Assembly: GCA_963793275.1 (NCBI GenBank)
Contig: CAWBZL010000001.1
Location: 1-64,000, forward strand
Origin: Marinirhabdus sp963793275
Lineage (GTDB): Bacteria > Bacteroidota > Bacteroidia > Flavobacteriales > Flavobacteriaceae
Reading direction: 5' to 3'
Length of the DNA: 64,000 bases
Shown: positions 37,337 through 46,608 of the stretch, in pieces
Layout: every line of letters starts with the position of its first letter
How positions within the stretch are numbered: the first letter of the stretch is position 1
The notes under the pieces: generated by a model
Databases searched by the model: none
Seen by the model: only the letters and a program-made list of their open reading frames with translations
What the model was told of the DNA's origin: nothing
Position numbers and translations under genes: made by a program

Positions 37337-38350
37337 AGCAACTGGCCTTCTCAATTTTTTATCTATCAAAGCCATATATTTTAGTCCGGTTTGGTCAAAA
37401 ACATCCTCGGGGTTTTCATATTGTAAGGCTGAATAAATTGCATTCGCAAATGCGGGTGCACCTAAAATTCCAAAACCTGTAGAAAAAGCTATTATCGCAC
37501 TCGCAGCTCCACAAATACTACCAAAAAATATCTGTCCAAATTTGTTTTCATTCATTTTAGCTGAAAGTTCATTTTTTCTAATGCGTAACTCTTTCATTTT
37601 TTCATTAAAAAAAGCACTTTCCAACTCCAGATTTGGGTCAAGTGCTAACACCTCGACTGTATTTCTAAAAGCTACTAGTAATTCAGAATGAGTTTCTTTA
37701 AATCTCCTAAGCTTTGTGTAATCAATTTGTTCAGGAAAAGGAATTAAGTTGTTTAAAATAATTTGTCTTTTTGTCTGCTGAACTTTTAGTTCTTTATAAT
37801 CTTTTTTTGAAACGTTTGTTGCACGATAATAGTTTCTAATTCTATCTGTCATTGGGCGACATTCAAGTTTTTTAGCTAAAATTGTCGAAATATAGGTCAT
37901 TAATTCGTTTGCCGTAGCTTTTTCAACATTATACCATTCATCGCCATTTGATTCTGCAAGTCCTATTTGCTCTAACTGATAAAAAACTTCATTGTCAAAT
38001 TTATCTATGTGAATTTTTGGGCCACTAATATCAAACTTATCTCTGTGTATTCTCCCGTAACTTGCTTTTTGAAACCTATTTCTTCTTCTTGTCAAATCAA
38101 ATTGTGGACTATTTACATACTCAATAAAAGGTTCTACAATTCTCCAAGGATTATTTAATTCATCCATTGGGTCTATTGGCAATACGAGGTTTTCTTTTAT
38201 TAAATCTCGCATATGTTTTTCATAAAACTTAGGTTTTTGATTGTATCGACTTGGAACTACGCAACCAATAGAATCATAATATAAAAGCGCTCTATTTGTC
38301 CAATCAGATTTTGGAACATTTATATAAGGATAGTAAAGCAGATTTTCCAT
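37316..38350 (-). CDS. protein of unknown function with a C-terminal membrane stretch (cassette c7)
   Basis: 344 residues, mostly helical and charged, with a hydrophobic pair at about 275-310 (FFGSICGAASAIIAFSTGFG). The last residues (NTVYSS) and the stop codon are encoded by spacer S7. Not recognised; large single-gene cassette with 6 of 7 matching heptamer bases (AGCAACT/AGCAACA). Confidence 0.75.
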   Translation of the reverse strand: MENLLYYPYINVPKSDWTNRALLYYDSIGCVVPSRYNQKPKFYEKHMRDLIKENLVLPIDPMDELNNPWRIVEPFIEYVNSPQFDLTRRRNRFQKASYGRIHRDKFDISGPKIHIDKFDNEVFYQLEQIGLAESNGDEWYNVEKATANELMTYISTILAKKLECRPMTDRIRNYYRATNVSKKDYKELKVQQTKRQIILNNLIPFPEQIDYTKLRRFKETHSELLVAFRNTVEVLALDPNLELESAFFNEKMKELRIRKNELSAKMNENKFGQIFFGSICGAASAIIAFSTGFGILGAPAFANAIYSALQYENPEDVFDQTGLKYMALIDKKLRRPVANTVYSS

Positions 38351-38381
38351 TTATCTGTTGTTTTTTCTTTGGCTTGTTGCT

Positions 38382-38573
38382 AACGGTTTTGTATAAGAAT
38401 AGTAGGGCAGAAAACACCCATAAGCCATTCGGTTGAGCCACAAGCCCGTTTTTTGTTTTATTGGTTTTACAATTTACATTAATTAAAAGCTAATACAAAA
38501 AACGGGCGACTTTGAAAGTATACACAAGCCATTCGGTCAAGCCATAATCGCCCTATTATTTTTATACTTTGTT
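38382..38573. repeat. spacer S8 (long type D palindrome)
   Basis: 192 bp. GTATAAGAATAGTAGGGC at the left pairs with CGCCCTATTATTTTTATAC at the right; an inner direct repeat ACACAAGCCATTCGGT.. occurs twice in diverged form. Confidence 0.75.
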
Positions 38574-38841
38574 GTACACAGTATTTCCAGCCTAAACCTT
38601 TCGTTCTGTACAAGCTTTTCATTTTAGAATCGAACTTTGCATTAGCACGAACCTTTTATGTTTTTGCGATAGTTTTCTCAAAAAGCACTAAAGTTCCACA
38701 AAAGTTTTCTTGCAAAATGTTTCTTATAGAATGTAATGGAATACTCTTTTTTGCGTTGGATAATGTAGGTGGCGTAAAAGTGTATGGAATGGTAAACGAA
38801 GTCACAAAATTTAATACCTTGCCAAATGTTAATTAAAATGA
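38574..38841. other. leader region of the plus-strand operon in cassette c8
   Basis: 268 bp without a gene. It presumably carries the promoter of the five-gene operon; I could not fix a confident -7 box. The first 20 bases mirror the flank to the right of IS copy 1 at 19 of 20 positions. Confidence 0.4.
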
Positions 38842-39867
38842 ATGCTTAAAACTCTTCAAATTATTGCTCTATTGCAAGGTCTTTTTGTCCTTTCGGTTCT
38901 CTTTATCAACCGCAAAGAATACAAAAAAACCACATTTTGGTTGCTGTTCGGCAGTCTGCTTTCCGTATTGCTTTACATAGCTGGCGATGATGAAAACAAC
39001 ATTTTTGTTCAAAATTCAGATTGGTTTTTGTTCGATAGTTCTCTATTTGTTACATTCCTGTTTCTGTTTTTCCGCTACTACAAAAGTGGAAAGGAAAAAT
39101 TTGCTATACTCGATTTACTTTTCTTTCTTCCCAATATCATTTATTTTATCATTGAAGGTCTTGAAATATTTTTAGTCGAAGAAAATTTGATTGTCGAAAT
39201 TTTTGAGATTACAGCAGAATTAACTTTCCTTTTCTATTTGCTGGCAATCATTCATTCCATAATTACAACCAAAAAGAAACATTGGATTATTTATTTTGCA
39301 ATTCCCATCGCAATACTTTTCGCTTTGTCATCCATAAATGATGTAATTAAAGCGTTCGGTTTTGCCGAATTACCGTTATTTAATGACCAAAATTTCAATA
39401 CATATCTATTATTGGTTATTGCTTTTTTGTTCTATTTCATTGCTTTTAAATTATTGAGTAAAAACAAGGATATCTTACCTAAAACAGAAACAAGTAAATA
39501 CAGAAATTCAAACCTTAACCCAAAATTGATAGAGCAATATAAAACAGATTTATTTCGCTCAATGGAAACGGATAAATTGTATCTCAACAACAAATTATCC
39601 ATTGTAGATGTTTCCGAAAAACTCAATATTCCGCGTCAATATATTTCCGAAGTTTTAAACGAATATATGGACACAAGTTTTCAAGATTTTGTTAATGAAT
39701 ATCGTGTTGAAGAATTTATAAATCGGCTCAAAAACGACCAGAACAATCATTTTACACTTTTGGGAATTGCTACAGACGTTGGTTTCAACTCAAAGTCTTC
39801 ATTTAATGCAATCTTTAAGAAACACAAGGGTTTAACGCCTACACAATACAAGAAAACCCTTGTTTAA
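38842..39867 (+). CDS. AraC-family regulator with an N-terminal membrane domain (cassette c8)
   Basis: 341 residues. About six to seven membrane helices (1-205) precede a linker and a C-terminal AraC DNA-binding domain (about 235-341: LSIVDVSEKLNIPRQYISEVLNE and IATDVGFNSKSSFNAIFKKHKGLTPTQYK). Membrane-bound AraC regulators of this build are common in Bacteroidota. It probably governs the operon it heads. Confidence 0.87.
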   Translation: MLKTLQIIALLQGLFVLSVLFINRKEYKKTTFWLLFGSLLSVLLYIAGDDENNIFVQNSDWFLFDSSLFVTFLFLFFRYYKSGKEKFAILDLLFFLPNIIYFIIEGLEIFLVEENLIVEIFEITAELTFLFYLLAIIHSIITTKKKHWIIYFAIPIAILFALSSINDVIKAFGFAELPLFNDQNFNTYLLLVIAFLFYFIAFKLLSKNKDILPKTETSKYRNSNLNPKLIEQYKTDLFRSMETDKLYLNNKLSIVDVSEKLNIPRQYISEVLNEYMDTSFQDFVNEYRVEEFINRLKNDQNNHFTLLGIATDVGFNSKSSFNAIFKKHKGLTPTQYKKTLV

Positions 39868-39965
39868 AAAATCCAATTTGTGCAGATAAATTGTTCTGCA
39901 CCTACACCTTAAAATTTGCATCAAAATTCGTGCGTTATTTGAACTAACAATCCAAATACGCACAA

Positions 39966-40547
39966 ATGAAATACACTTTTTCGCATCGCATTTTTAAAAT
40001 CGTGGGATGCTTATTTTTATGTTTAGCAACCTTTCAATTACAAGCGCAAGATACAAGTGAAACAACGCCACAAGTTGGCACTACTCAAAAAGTTGGCGAT
40101 GTAATACTTATCGCTTTGCCAGCTGCAACTTTAGGAACAAGTTTTATCATTGGTGATGAAAAGGGTGCTTGGCAATTTACAAAAGGTCTTTTGCTTACTG
40201 TTGGCGTAACATACGGATTAAAATATGCCGTAAATAAACCACGCCCAGATATGAGTAACGATAACTCTTTTCCGTCAGGACATACTTCAACCGTTTTTCA
40301 TAGTGCTGGATATGTACATCGTCGATATGGTTTTAAATATGCAATCCCATCTTATGCGTTGGCAGGTTTTACAGCAGCAAGCAGGATTGACAGCAAAAAG
40401 CACGATATCCTTGACGTTGTGGCTGGTGCTGCAATTGGTTTGGGTAGCAATTTACTTTTTACAACAGAATATCAACAAGAACATATGGAATTGACGTATT
40501 CAAATTTTGAAGGCAATCATATGATAGGTTTCACTTATAAATTTTAA
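39966..40547 (+). CDS. PAP2-superfamily phosphatase (cassette c8)
   Basis: 193 residues with a signal peptide (FKIVGCLFLCLATFQLQAQ). All three PAP2 motifs are present: KYAVNKPRP, PSGHTS and SRIDSKKHDILD. A phospholipid or undecaprenyl-pyrophosphate phosphatase is likely. Confidence 0.87.
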   Translation: MKYTFSHRIFKIVGCLFLCLATFQLQAQDTSETTPQVGTTQKVGDVILIALPAATLGTSFIIGDEKGAWQFTKGLLLTVGVTYGLKYAVNKPRPDMSNDNSFPSGHTSTVFHSAGYVHRRYGFKYAIPSYALAGFTAASRIDSKKHDILDVVAGAAIGLGSNLLFTTEYQQEHMELTYSNFEGNHMIGFTYKF

Positions 40548-40551
40548 CAAA

Positions 40552-41304
40552 ATGGCACTACAAGAAGAATTAAAAACACAAGGCGATTTCCTATTTAAAA
40601 ACAGAAGTTACCTGCCTTTGATTATTTTAGGAATTGGATTATCGGTTTATATACATACCGAATATTTTGAAATTGAAACACCCGAAACTTGGTTTTCAGA
40701 AAGTTTTGAATATATATGTCTGGGTGTTAGTCTACTTGGTCTTTTAATCCGAATTTTTACCGTTGGACATACGCCAAGAAACACTTCAGGAAGAAATACA
40801 AAAGGTGGGCAATTAGCCGATGAGCTTAATACTACGGGAATTTATTCCGTTGTCCGGCATCCTTTATATCTCGGTAATTTTTTTATGTGGCTTGGTGTGG
40901 CAATGCTTACAGAAAACGCTTGGTTTTCTATTGCGTTCATATTTTTCTATGCTTTTTATTATGAGCGAATTATGTATGCTGAAGAAACCTTTTTGCGAAA
41001 TAAATTTGGGCAAACCTATTTAGATTGGGCAGAAAATGTTCCCGCTTTTGTACCATCTTTCAAAAATTATGCAAGACCGAAGTATCCTTTTAGCATTAAA
41101 AAAGTACTCAAAAAAGAGAAAAATGGTTTGTGTGCTATCTTTTTGCTTTTTTGGATTTTTGATTTGGTGGGCGATTTAGTCGAAAAAGAGCCTTTTGAAT
41201 TAGAAATGGGATTTTGGTTTTATGGCGCAATCATCACAACTGTTGTCTATTTGGTATTGAAAGTAATGAAGAAACGAAAATTGTTAGACGAAACAAATCG
41301 TTAA
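40552..41304 (+). CDS. isoprenylcysteine methyltransferase/PEMT-like membrane protein (cassette c8)
   Basis: 250 residues, five or six membrane segments. GIYSVVRHPLYLGNFFMWLG is the conserved ICMT/PEMT SAM-binding block, with EETFLRNKFGQTYLDW after it. It starts 4 bp after the PAP2 gene. The substrate is unknown. Confidence 0.8.
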   Translation: MALQEELKTQGDFLFKNRSYLPLIILGIGLSVYIHTEYFEIETPETWFSESFEYICLGVSLLGLLIRIFTVGHTPRNTSGRNTKGGQLADELNTTGIYSVVRHPLYLGNFFMWLGVAMLTENAWFSIAFIFFYAFYYERIMYAEETFLRNKFGQTYLDWAENVPAFVPSFKNYARPKYPFSIKKVLKKEKNGLCAIFLLFWIFDLVGDLVEKEPFELEMGFWFYGAIITTVVYLVLKVMKKRKLLDETNR

Positions 41305-41305
41305 G

Positions 41306-42061
41306 ATGAAAGCCATAACTATTGAAACTGAAAAGTTAAACAAAGTTGCAAAAATCACGTTGCTATTTTGGATAATGAAAATTATTGCTACGACTTTAGG
41401 CGAAACATTAGGCGACCTTTTAGCTCACACACTTAATCTTGGATATACAATTGGACTTGCAATAACAGGCGTGTTTTTTCTTTTGGTTTTAGCAATACAG
41501 CTTAAAGCGAAAAAATACATTCCTGCGTTATTTTGGTTAGTGATTGTTGGTACAACAACAGTTGGCACAGAAATATCAGATTTTATGGATAGAACATTGC
41601 ATTTGGGTTATCTCGCAGGTTCTTTGATTTTAATTACGTTGTTGCTCAATACGCTTTGGGTTTGGAATAGCACAATTGGAAAAATTGAAGTGTTTCCTAT
41701 TTTTGATAAAAAAACAGAAACATTTTATTGGATTGCTATTTTATTTTCAAATAGTTTAGGTACTGCATTTGGCGACTTTTTAAGCGATAACGTAGGATTG
41801 AGTTATTTGCAAGGCGCAATGGTAACCGCTGGCGTTATTTTAATCGTTGTGCTTTTGCACTACATTACAAAAATCAGTCACGTTATTTTGTTTTGGGTAG
41901 CGTTTATTTTTACACGTCCGTTTGGTGCAACTTTTGGCGATTTACTCACAAAAACAACCTCCGAAGGCGGTTTGGATTTGGGTACAATTCCCGCCACGTT
42001 AGTGAGTGTTGCACTTTTGAGCCTTTTAGTTTTTTACAGTCATAAAATGAAATTAGTTTAA
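41306..42061 (+). CDS. membrane protein with four internal repeats (COG4705-like) (cassette c8)
   Basis: 251 residues. Four repeats of the pattern 'T-x-x-G-D/E-x-x-x-D-...-L-G-Y-x-x-G' (GETLGDLLAHTLNLGYTIG, VGTEISDFMDRTLHLGYLAG, LGTAFGDFLSDNVGLSYLQG, FGATFGDLLTKTTSEGG), each followed by a hydrophobic helix. It matches the COG4705 uncharacterised membrane family. Starts 1 bp after the previous stop. Confidence 0.75.
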   Translation: MKAITIETEKLNKVAKITLLFWIMKIIATTLGETLGDLLAHTLNLGYTIGLAITGVFFLLVLAIQLKAKKYIPALFWLVIVGTTTVGTEISDFMDRTLHLGYLAGSLILITLLLNTLWVWNSTIGKIEVFPIFDKKTETFYWIAILFSNSLGTAFGDFLSDNVGLSYLQGAMVTAGVILIVVLLHYITKISHVILFWVAFIFTRPFGATFGDLLTKTTSEGGLDLGTIPATLVSVALLSLLVFYSHKMKLV

Positions 42062-42062
42062 A

Positions 42063-42650
42063 ATGAATACTGAATTGATAAATAAAGTTAGAAAACATTG
42101 TCGGGATTTACTGAATAAAAGTAGATGTAAATCATTGCAATTCCATAATTATCAACACACATTGAACGTTGTTCATAATGCTGAAATGATTGCTCTAAAA
42201 TCTAAAATTAGTGTTGAAGAAACTGAAATCCTTTTAATTTCCGCTTATTTTCACGACGTTGGAAATATGGAAACAAGTAAGCAACACGAAATGTTGAGCT
42301 GTTCTATTGCTCGAAGATTTTTAGAAAAAGAAAATTATCTTGAAGAAAAAATCCAAACCATTGAAAATATAATTTTAGCGACTGAAATTAATAGAGAGCC
42401 AACAAATCTTTTGGAAGAAATTATTTGCGATGCAGATTTAGGACATTTAGGAAAGAAAACATTTTTAACTCAAAACAAACTTTTGCGTGAAGAATGGTCA
42501 AATTTTTTAGATATGAATTTCACAGATGAAGAATGGCTCAATTTAAACTTGAAGTTTTTAAACAATCATGATTTTTACACAGAAGCTGCTCGCAAATTAT
42601 TTCTAAAACAGAAGACAGAAAACATTGTTAGATTCAAAAAAGTAATTTAG
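42063..42650 (+). CDS. HD-domain phosphohydrolase (cassette c8)
   Basis: 195 residues. The HD metal site is visible: His in FHNYQHTLNVVHNAE, FHDVGN, and Asp in ICDADLGHLG. Likely a nucleotide or cyclic-nucleotide phosphohydrolase. It is the last gene of the operon, 1 bp after the previous stop. Confidence 0.83.
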   Translation: MNTELINKVRKHCRDLLNKSRCKSLQFHNYQHTLNVVHNAEMIALKSKISVEETEILLISAYFHDVGNMETSKQHEMLSCSIARRFLEKENYLEEKIQTIENIILATEINREPTNLLEEIICDADLGHLGKKTFLTQNKLLREEWSNFLDMNFTDEEWLNLNLKFLNNHDFYTEAARKLFLKQKTENIVRFKKVI

Positions 42651-42862
42651 TTTTTTTACGCAATCCAAAAAATGTTCAATTAAAGGACAAAAGTAGCAAG
42701 TGTATAAAATTTTAAGTAGGGTAGATGTGGCTGAAAAATTTTATACTCTTGCGGGACGCTTTCCCAAAATATTTTAAAAACTTTTACAGCAGAATTTTTA
42801 TTAAAACAGTCAATTTTGTTGCAGCTTTTCATTCAGATTACTGTCGCTCTAATATTGTGTAC

Positions 42863-43070
42863 AACGGGTTTGCATATGATACGGCGGGTCTTTAGCGGTA
42901 GCTTCGGCAGTGCCAACATTTTGCGTCAGCGAAAGTGGGAAGCGCAGCGTGCGAATCAACCGTGGGCAGTGGCGCCGCCACTCCGTATTTATCCGCGTGA
43001 TTAATTTACGATTATTTATAGGAAATACAATTCACTTAACCATCAGACTCGCTGTATTATATGCGGTGTT
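42863..43070. repeat. spacer S9 (type A palindrome)
   Basis: 208 bp, close to S5, S13 and S16: AACGGGTTTGCATATGATACGG at the left and CGCTGTATTATATGCGGTGTT at the right. Confidence 0.85.
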
Positions 43071-43096
43071 ACCTGCTGGCTGTTCCCATAGTTAAA

Positions 43097-43864
43097 TCAA
43101 AATGGTAAATCGTCGTGTTCCTCAATCGGCTCAACTGGTTTCGGAAATTTAGTTTTAAAATATGAATTTAAAAACAACCCAACCGTTGAAACTGTATTGA
43201 CAATGAAATATGTATAAACTGTATCAGTTATTAAATAATCTTCGTCAGTTTTGCCGTGAAAATCTGTCTTTTCACTTCTTAATTTTTCTATTGATTGACT
43301 AATTGCTAATAAAGAACTACCAATAGTTTTCATTTCTATTGGATGCTCGCTATCAACTAAATTAAACTCCTTTAGGATTATTGTTGTTAGCTTATATAGC
43401 GTTTCAGTTCCTTTAACTTTACTCTTTAATCTGGCATCTTTTAAAATTTCTTTAATAATACTCTCCAAAGCTGAATTAGCTAACCCAATAGCCAGACTTG
43501 GGTCGGTCTCTATTTGTTTATACGCTTTTGTGAATGTTTCGTAAGCGGTTTTATAGTTAGATTTCAACTCGTTTTTAAATGTAGGAATTGATGGAATAAA
43601 ATCTGGTGTATCAACTCCTAAATCAATTGCGACTTTCAACAAGTCACTTCCAGTCATAGTATGTAAAGTTCTTAATAAGTCTATTTCTCCATTGTCTTTT
43701 GTGATGAAATGAAAATTTTCCCAATTATTATTCCATTTGTCGCTTTCGTGCCATTTGTCAACATATAAGCTAACATCTTTATAAGATTTGTATTCTTCCC
43801 AAATAGCATCGTGAACTGATTTCACAAGCTTCATTTGATATTTTGGTGAAATTAATTCGTCCAT
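43097..43864 (-). CDS. abortive-infection C-terminal-like protein (cassette c9)
   Basis: 255 residues. Residues about 110-240 resemble the Abi_C domain found in phage-exclusion proteins: a helical stretch (DPSLAIGLANSALESIIKEIL) and then RSEKTDFHGKTDEDYLI followed by the VNTVSTVGLFLNSYF helix. The family match is by eye. It is coupled to the upstream 126-residue gene (no gap). Candidate phage defence. Confidence 0.6.
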   Translation of the reverse strand: MDELISPKYQMKLVKSVHDAIWEEYKSYKDVSLYVDKWHESDKWNNNWENFHFITKDNGEIDLLRTLHTMTGSDLLKVAIDLGVDTPDFIPSIPTFKNELKSNYKTAYETFTKAYKQIETDPSLAIGLANSALESIIKEILKDARLKSKVKGTETLYKLTTIILKEFNLVDSEHPIEMKTIGSSLLAISQSIEKLRSEKTDFHGKTDEDYLITDTVYTYFIVNTVSTVGLFLNSYFKTKFPKPVEPIEEHDDLPF

Positions 43865-44245
43865 TTAATTTTTCATTTTTATTCTAATTCTTTCCATTTC
43901 GTCAATAATTCTATTTAATTCAATAATTTCCGATTGTCTGTTAAGATTAAAATATAGATCTGGGTCTAACCAGAATCTTGATTTATTATATAGCATTTCT
44001 CCTAATTGAAGATTAATCTCCATAACTGCCTCGGATGCTTCATTCCAGATATCAGCAAGTTTGGTGTTTGTGATATATTCTCCGTTATTATTTCTTAAAT
44101 AATCATAGGTTTGAATAAATGCTTCATTAATTTTTTTGTGAGCTTTTATCCTATTTGATTTTTCAGTACTTGCTTTTCCTGACAAAAATGAACCAACATC
44201 TTTGAAAACTGACCATAACATTTTTATATCGAATACTGTTGCCAT
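43865..44245 (-). CDS. small helical protein of unknown function, partner of the Abi-like gene (cassette c9)
   Basis: 126 residues, predicted mostly helical (NRIKAHKKINEAFIQTYDYL; IIELNRIIDEMERIRIKMKN). Its stop abuts the start of the Abi-like gene, so the two are cotranslated. Not recognised. IS copy 2 lies 20 bp upstream of its start and has removed the cassette end. Confidence 0.65.
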   Translation of the reverse strand: MATVFDIKMLWSVFKDVGSFLSGKASTEKSNRIKAHKKINEAFIQTYDYLRNNNGEYITNTKLADIWNEASEAVMEINLQLGEMLYNKSRFWLDPDLYFNLNRQSEIIELNRIIDEMERIRIKMKN

Positions 44246-44371
44246 ATTTATTGAATTCTGGGTTTTGTATTATACTGATATAGGTTGACCTTTTTTCAGG
44301 TTAATTTTGCACGTTCAAAAGATTTTTTTTGCCGTTTAGAAGGCAAAAAATAATTTGAACTGGGTCTGTTT

Positions 44372-45145
44372 TTAAATTGTTAGTTCAGGTAAATTTACTT
44401 TATTTTTTCGATAGGACTTGTATTTGATGTTTGGGTTTAAATGGACCTCTGCCGGTTTTCTTAGATCCAGGCTAAAATGCGTTCTTAGGTTATTGTAAAT
44501 ATAGACAGCCTGCTTTGTCATTTGTTGGGCGAGCTGTGTATTTTTGATAGTTTTCTTAAGGCCATATTCGTATTTGAGCGTTCTATTGATACGTTCAGCA
44601 ACAGCATTTTCGTAAGGATCATATTGCTCGGTCATACTCATTGTAATCCCGTTACTTTCTGCAAACTCTGTGTATTTAGGGTTACAGTATTGAAAACCTC
44701 TGTCTGAGTGATGAATCAGCTTTTTGTCAGGAAATTTCCTATTTTTAATAGCCATAGCGAGCGCCTTTGTGCAAAGAGATGTTCTCATATGGCTGTCTAG
44801 GTCATAACCCATAATTTGCTTTGAATAGGCGTCTGTAACCAGTGCTAAATAGTTATGTCCATTTTCAGTTTTGATATAAGTGATATCGCTTACCCAGAGC
44901 TGTTCTGGTCTAGTGGGAACTTTTTCTTTTACCAGGTTTTTATATTTTTTGTACATATGATTTGAATTTGTTGTTGTGATGTAATTTTTCGATTTAGGGA
45001 CTAACAACTTGTTTAGCCTTAAAAAGCGGTAAAACTTATCTCTACCTATTTTGATATCAGCGTTTATAAAGTCTTTTTTAAGAGCATCATAAAGCTTGAT
45101 ACCACCAGTTTTAGATCCTACTTTTTTACGGTAGTCCTTAACCAT
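44372..45145 (-). CDS. IS3-family transposase OrfB, copy 2
   Basis: 257 residues from the internal ATG, with the D-D-E catalytic set and a complete C-terminus ending KVNLPELTI. The frame is open upstream of the ATG (QAFYKRIKTQQ), indicating production as an OrfAB frameshift fusion. Confidence 0.9.
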   Translation of the reverse strand: MVKDYRKKVGSKTGGIKLYDALKKDFINADIKIGRDKFYRFLRLNKLLVPKSKNYITTTNSNHMYKKYKNLVKEKVPTRPEQLWVSDITYIKTENGHNYLALVTDAYSKQIMGYDLDSHMRTSLCTKALAMAIKNRKFPDKKLIHHSDRGFQYCNPKYTEFAESNGITMSMTEQYDPYENAVAERINRTLKYEYGLKKTIKNTQLAQQMTKQAVYIYNNLRTHFSLDLRKPAEVHLNPNIKYKSYRKNKVNLPELTI

Positions 45146-45165
45146 TATGATTAGTTTTTGATGGT

Positions 45166-45624
45166 CTAGTTGTTGTTTTTGTTGGGTTTTGATTCTTTTG
45201 TAGAAGGCTTGTTTACTGATCCCAAAGCATTGATAGAGCCATTTTCTTTTAAACGGTTTTTCTTCTTTAGTTCTATCTCTTTTGCTAATGATTTGGGCAA
45301 CGAGTTTTTTGACATATCAACGCCTGTAATGAGTTCCATCTCAACAATAATATCTTGCTGGAAGTCCTTTACAAACTCTAGTTCTTCAATACGTTCCTTA
45401 AGCTTTTTTATTTCATCGTTTTTACTCATACCTGTGTTTTGTTGTACTAAGGTACTGTATTTTCTCAGCCAATAGTTAATGGTAGTTCTGGGAACGTCAT
45501 ATTTTTTAGAGGCGAAGTTTGTAGAGATCTGACCGTTTAGGATTTGGTCAACGACTAAAAGTTTAGTCTCTAAAGTTGTCTTTTGGTAGCTTTTTTTTAG
45601 CCAGTGGTCTTTTTGCGTTTTCAT
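45166..45624 (-). CDS. IS3-family transposase OrfA, copy 2
   Basis: 152 residues, HTH plus leucine-rich coiled coil. Slippery heptamer T-TTA-AAA at 45247-45253 (read on the minus strand) lies in the orfA frame ahead of the orfB overlap. Confidence 0.9.
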   Translation of the reverse strand: MKTQKDHWLKKSYQKTTLETKLLVVDQILNGQISTNFASKKYDVPRTTINYWLRKYSTLVQQNTGMSKNDEIKKLKERIEELEFVKDFQQDIIVEMELITGVDMSKNSLPKSLAKEIELKKKNRLKENGSINALGSVNKPSTKESKPNKNNN

Positions 45625-45695
45625 AAGTGACTGTAATTAAATGATTAATTTTTAGTCAACCTATTTCAGGAAAGTACATCGGAGCCATAAAATAT

Positions 45696-45819
45696 AACGT
45701 GTTTGTATAAGAATAGTTGCGGGTTTGTATGCGAGGATTTTCCGAAGGAAAATCAGACGTTACAAACACGCAACGACCTTTGTTTTAGCACTAAACCGCA
45801 ATTATTTTTATACGGTGTT
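45696..45819. repeat. spacer S10 (type D palindrome)
   Basis: 124 bp. GTATAAGAATAGTTGCGG pairs with CCGCAATTATTTTTATAC; an inner hairpin is GATTTTCCGAAGGAAAATC. The left core is AACGTG, not AACGGT. Confidence 0.8.
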
Positions 45820-46356
45820 GTGTGCAGTTTTTATTTTATTTTCAATTCGTTTCAAGACAGAAACAAACTTTTCAAATTGTTCAATGTCCTTAATTCCATA
45901 TTCAGGCGTTAATATAATTCGTTCAGTTGTTTTAAATCCAGTTTCTATATAAATTCTTTCGTTTATTATTTTTTCGCAAAAATCTTTATCAGATGCGAGT
46001 TGTTTTAGTAAGTCGATATTTCCGCCAAACCAAAATTGCTTTAAAATCGGTTTAGGAACAAATTCACGTCTTTTCGGAAAAAGAAAATTCAAAAATTTAT
46101 TCCACGAATCAATTGGGAATATTGTCAATTCGGTTTCGTAAGTTTTGTCCAAATGCAAAGTAATTCGAAATGGTTCAGTCACAGGAATTGCTCCTCCAAC
46201 TTCATTCAGATTTATGCTGATTTTAGTTCCGTCAACTTCTATAATTCCACTTTTGGGTTGATAAACGTATTTTCCTATTGGACTATTCACTTTTTTAGTC
46301 AAATCCTCTGAATATTTTCCGCTATATTTTTCTGTTAATTCTTGAATAATATTCAT
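45808..46356 (-). CDS. protein of unknown function (cassette c10)
   Basis: 182 residues, soluble. The last residues (NTV) and the stop lie in spacer S10. Not recognised. The cassette heptamer GTGTGCA is perfectly mirrored at both ends. Confidence 0.7.
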   Translation of the reverse strand: MNIIQELTEKYSGKYSEDLTKKVNSPIGKYVYQPKSGIIEVDGTKISINLNEVGGAIPVTEPFRITLHLDKTYETELTIFPIDSWNKFLNFLFPKRREFVPKPILKQFWFGGNIDLLKQLASDKDFCEKIINERIYIETGFKTTERIILTPEYGIKDIEQFEKFVSVLKRIENKIKTAHNTV

Positions 46357-46384
46357 TACTTCAGGATTTTCTCAAATTGCACAC

Positions 46385-46589
46385 AACGGTATTGTATATA
46401 ATACGGCGGGTTTTTAGCGGCAGCTTCGGCAGTGCCAACATTTTGCGTCAGCGAAAGTGGGAAGCGCAGCGTGCGAATCAGCCGAGGGCAGTGGCGCCGC
46501 CACTACGTATTTATCCGCTGTACCAAATTTTCTATAAAGTTAGGATTTTAATTTAAGACCAATGTGACCGCTGTATTATATGCGTTGTT
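46385..46589. repeat. spacer S11 (type A palindrome)
   Basis: 205 bp; left arm GTATATAATACGGCGGG, right arm CCGCTGTATTATATGC. Left core AACGGTATT. Confidence 0.85.
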
Positions 46590-46608
46590 GTAAGCAGTTT
46601 TATCGATT

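Larger units (their letters stand above)
44266..45678 (-). mobile_element. IS3-family insertion sequence, copy 2 (1413 bp)
   Basis: Same ends as copies 1 and 3. Flanks TTT (left) and TCG (right) do not match. The right flank equals the right end of cassettes c6 and c14 (CGGAGCCATAAAATATAACG), while the left flank is cassette c9, so an IS-to-IS recombination or flank deletion is likely. Confidence 0.96.

Noticed and set aside
42816..43095. Plus-strand short frames over spacer S9
   Set aside because: They are frames through the palindrome that recur in the other type A spacers.
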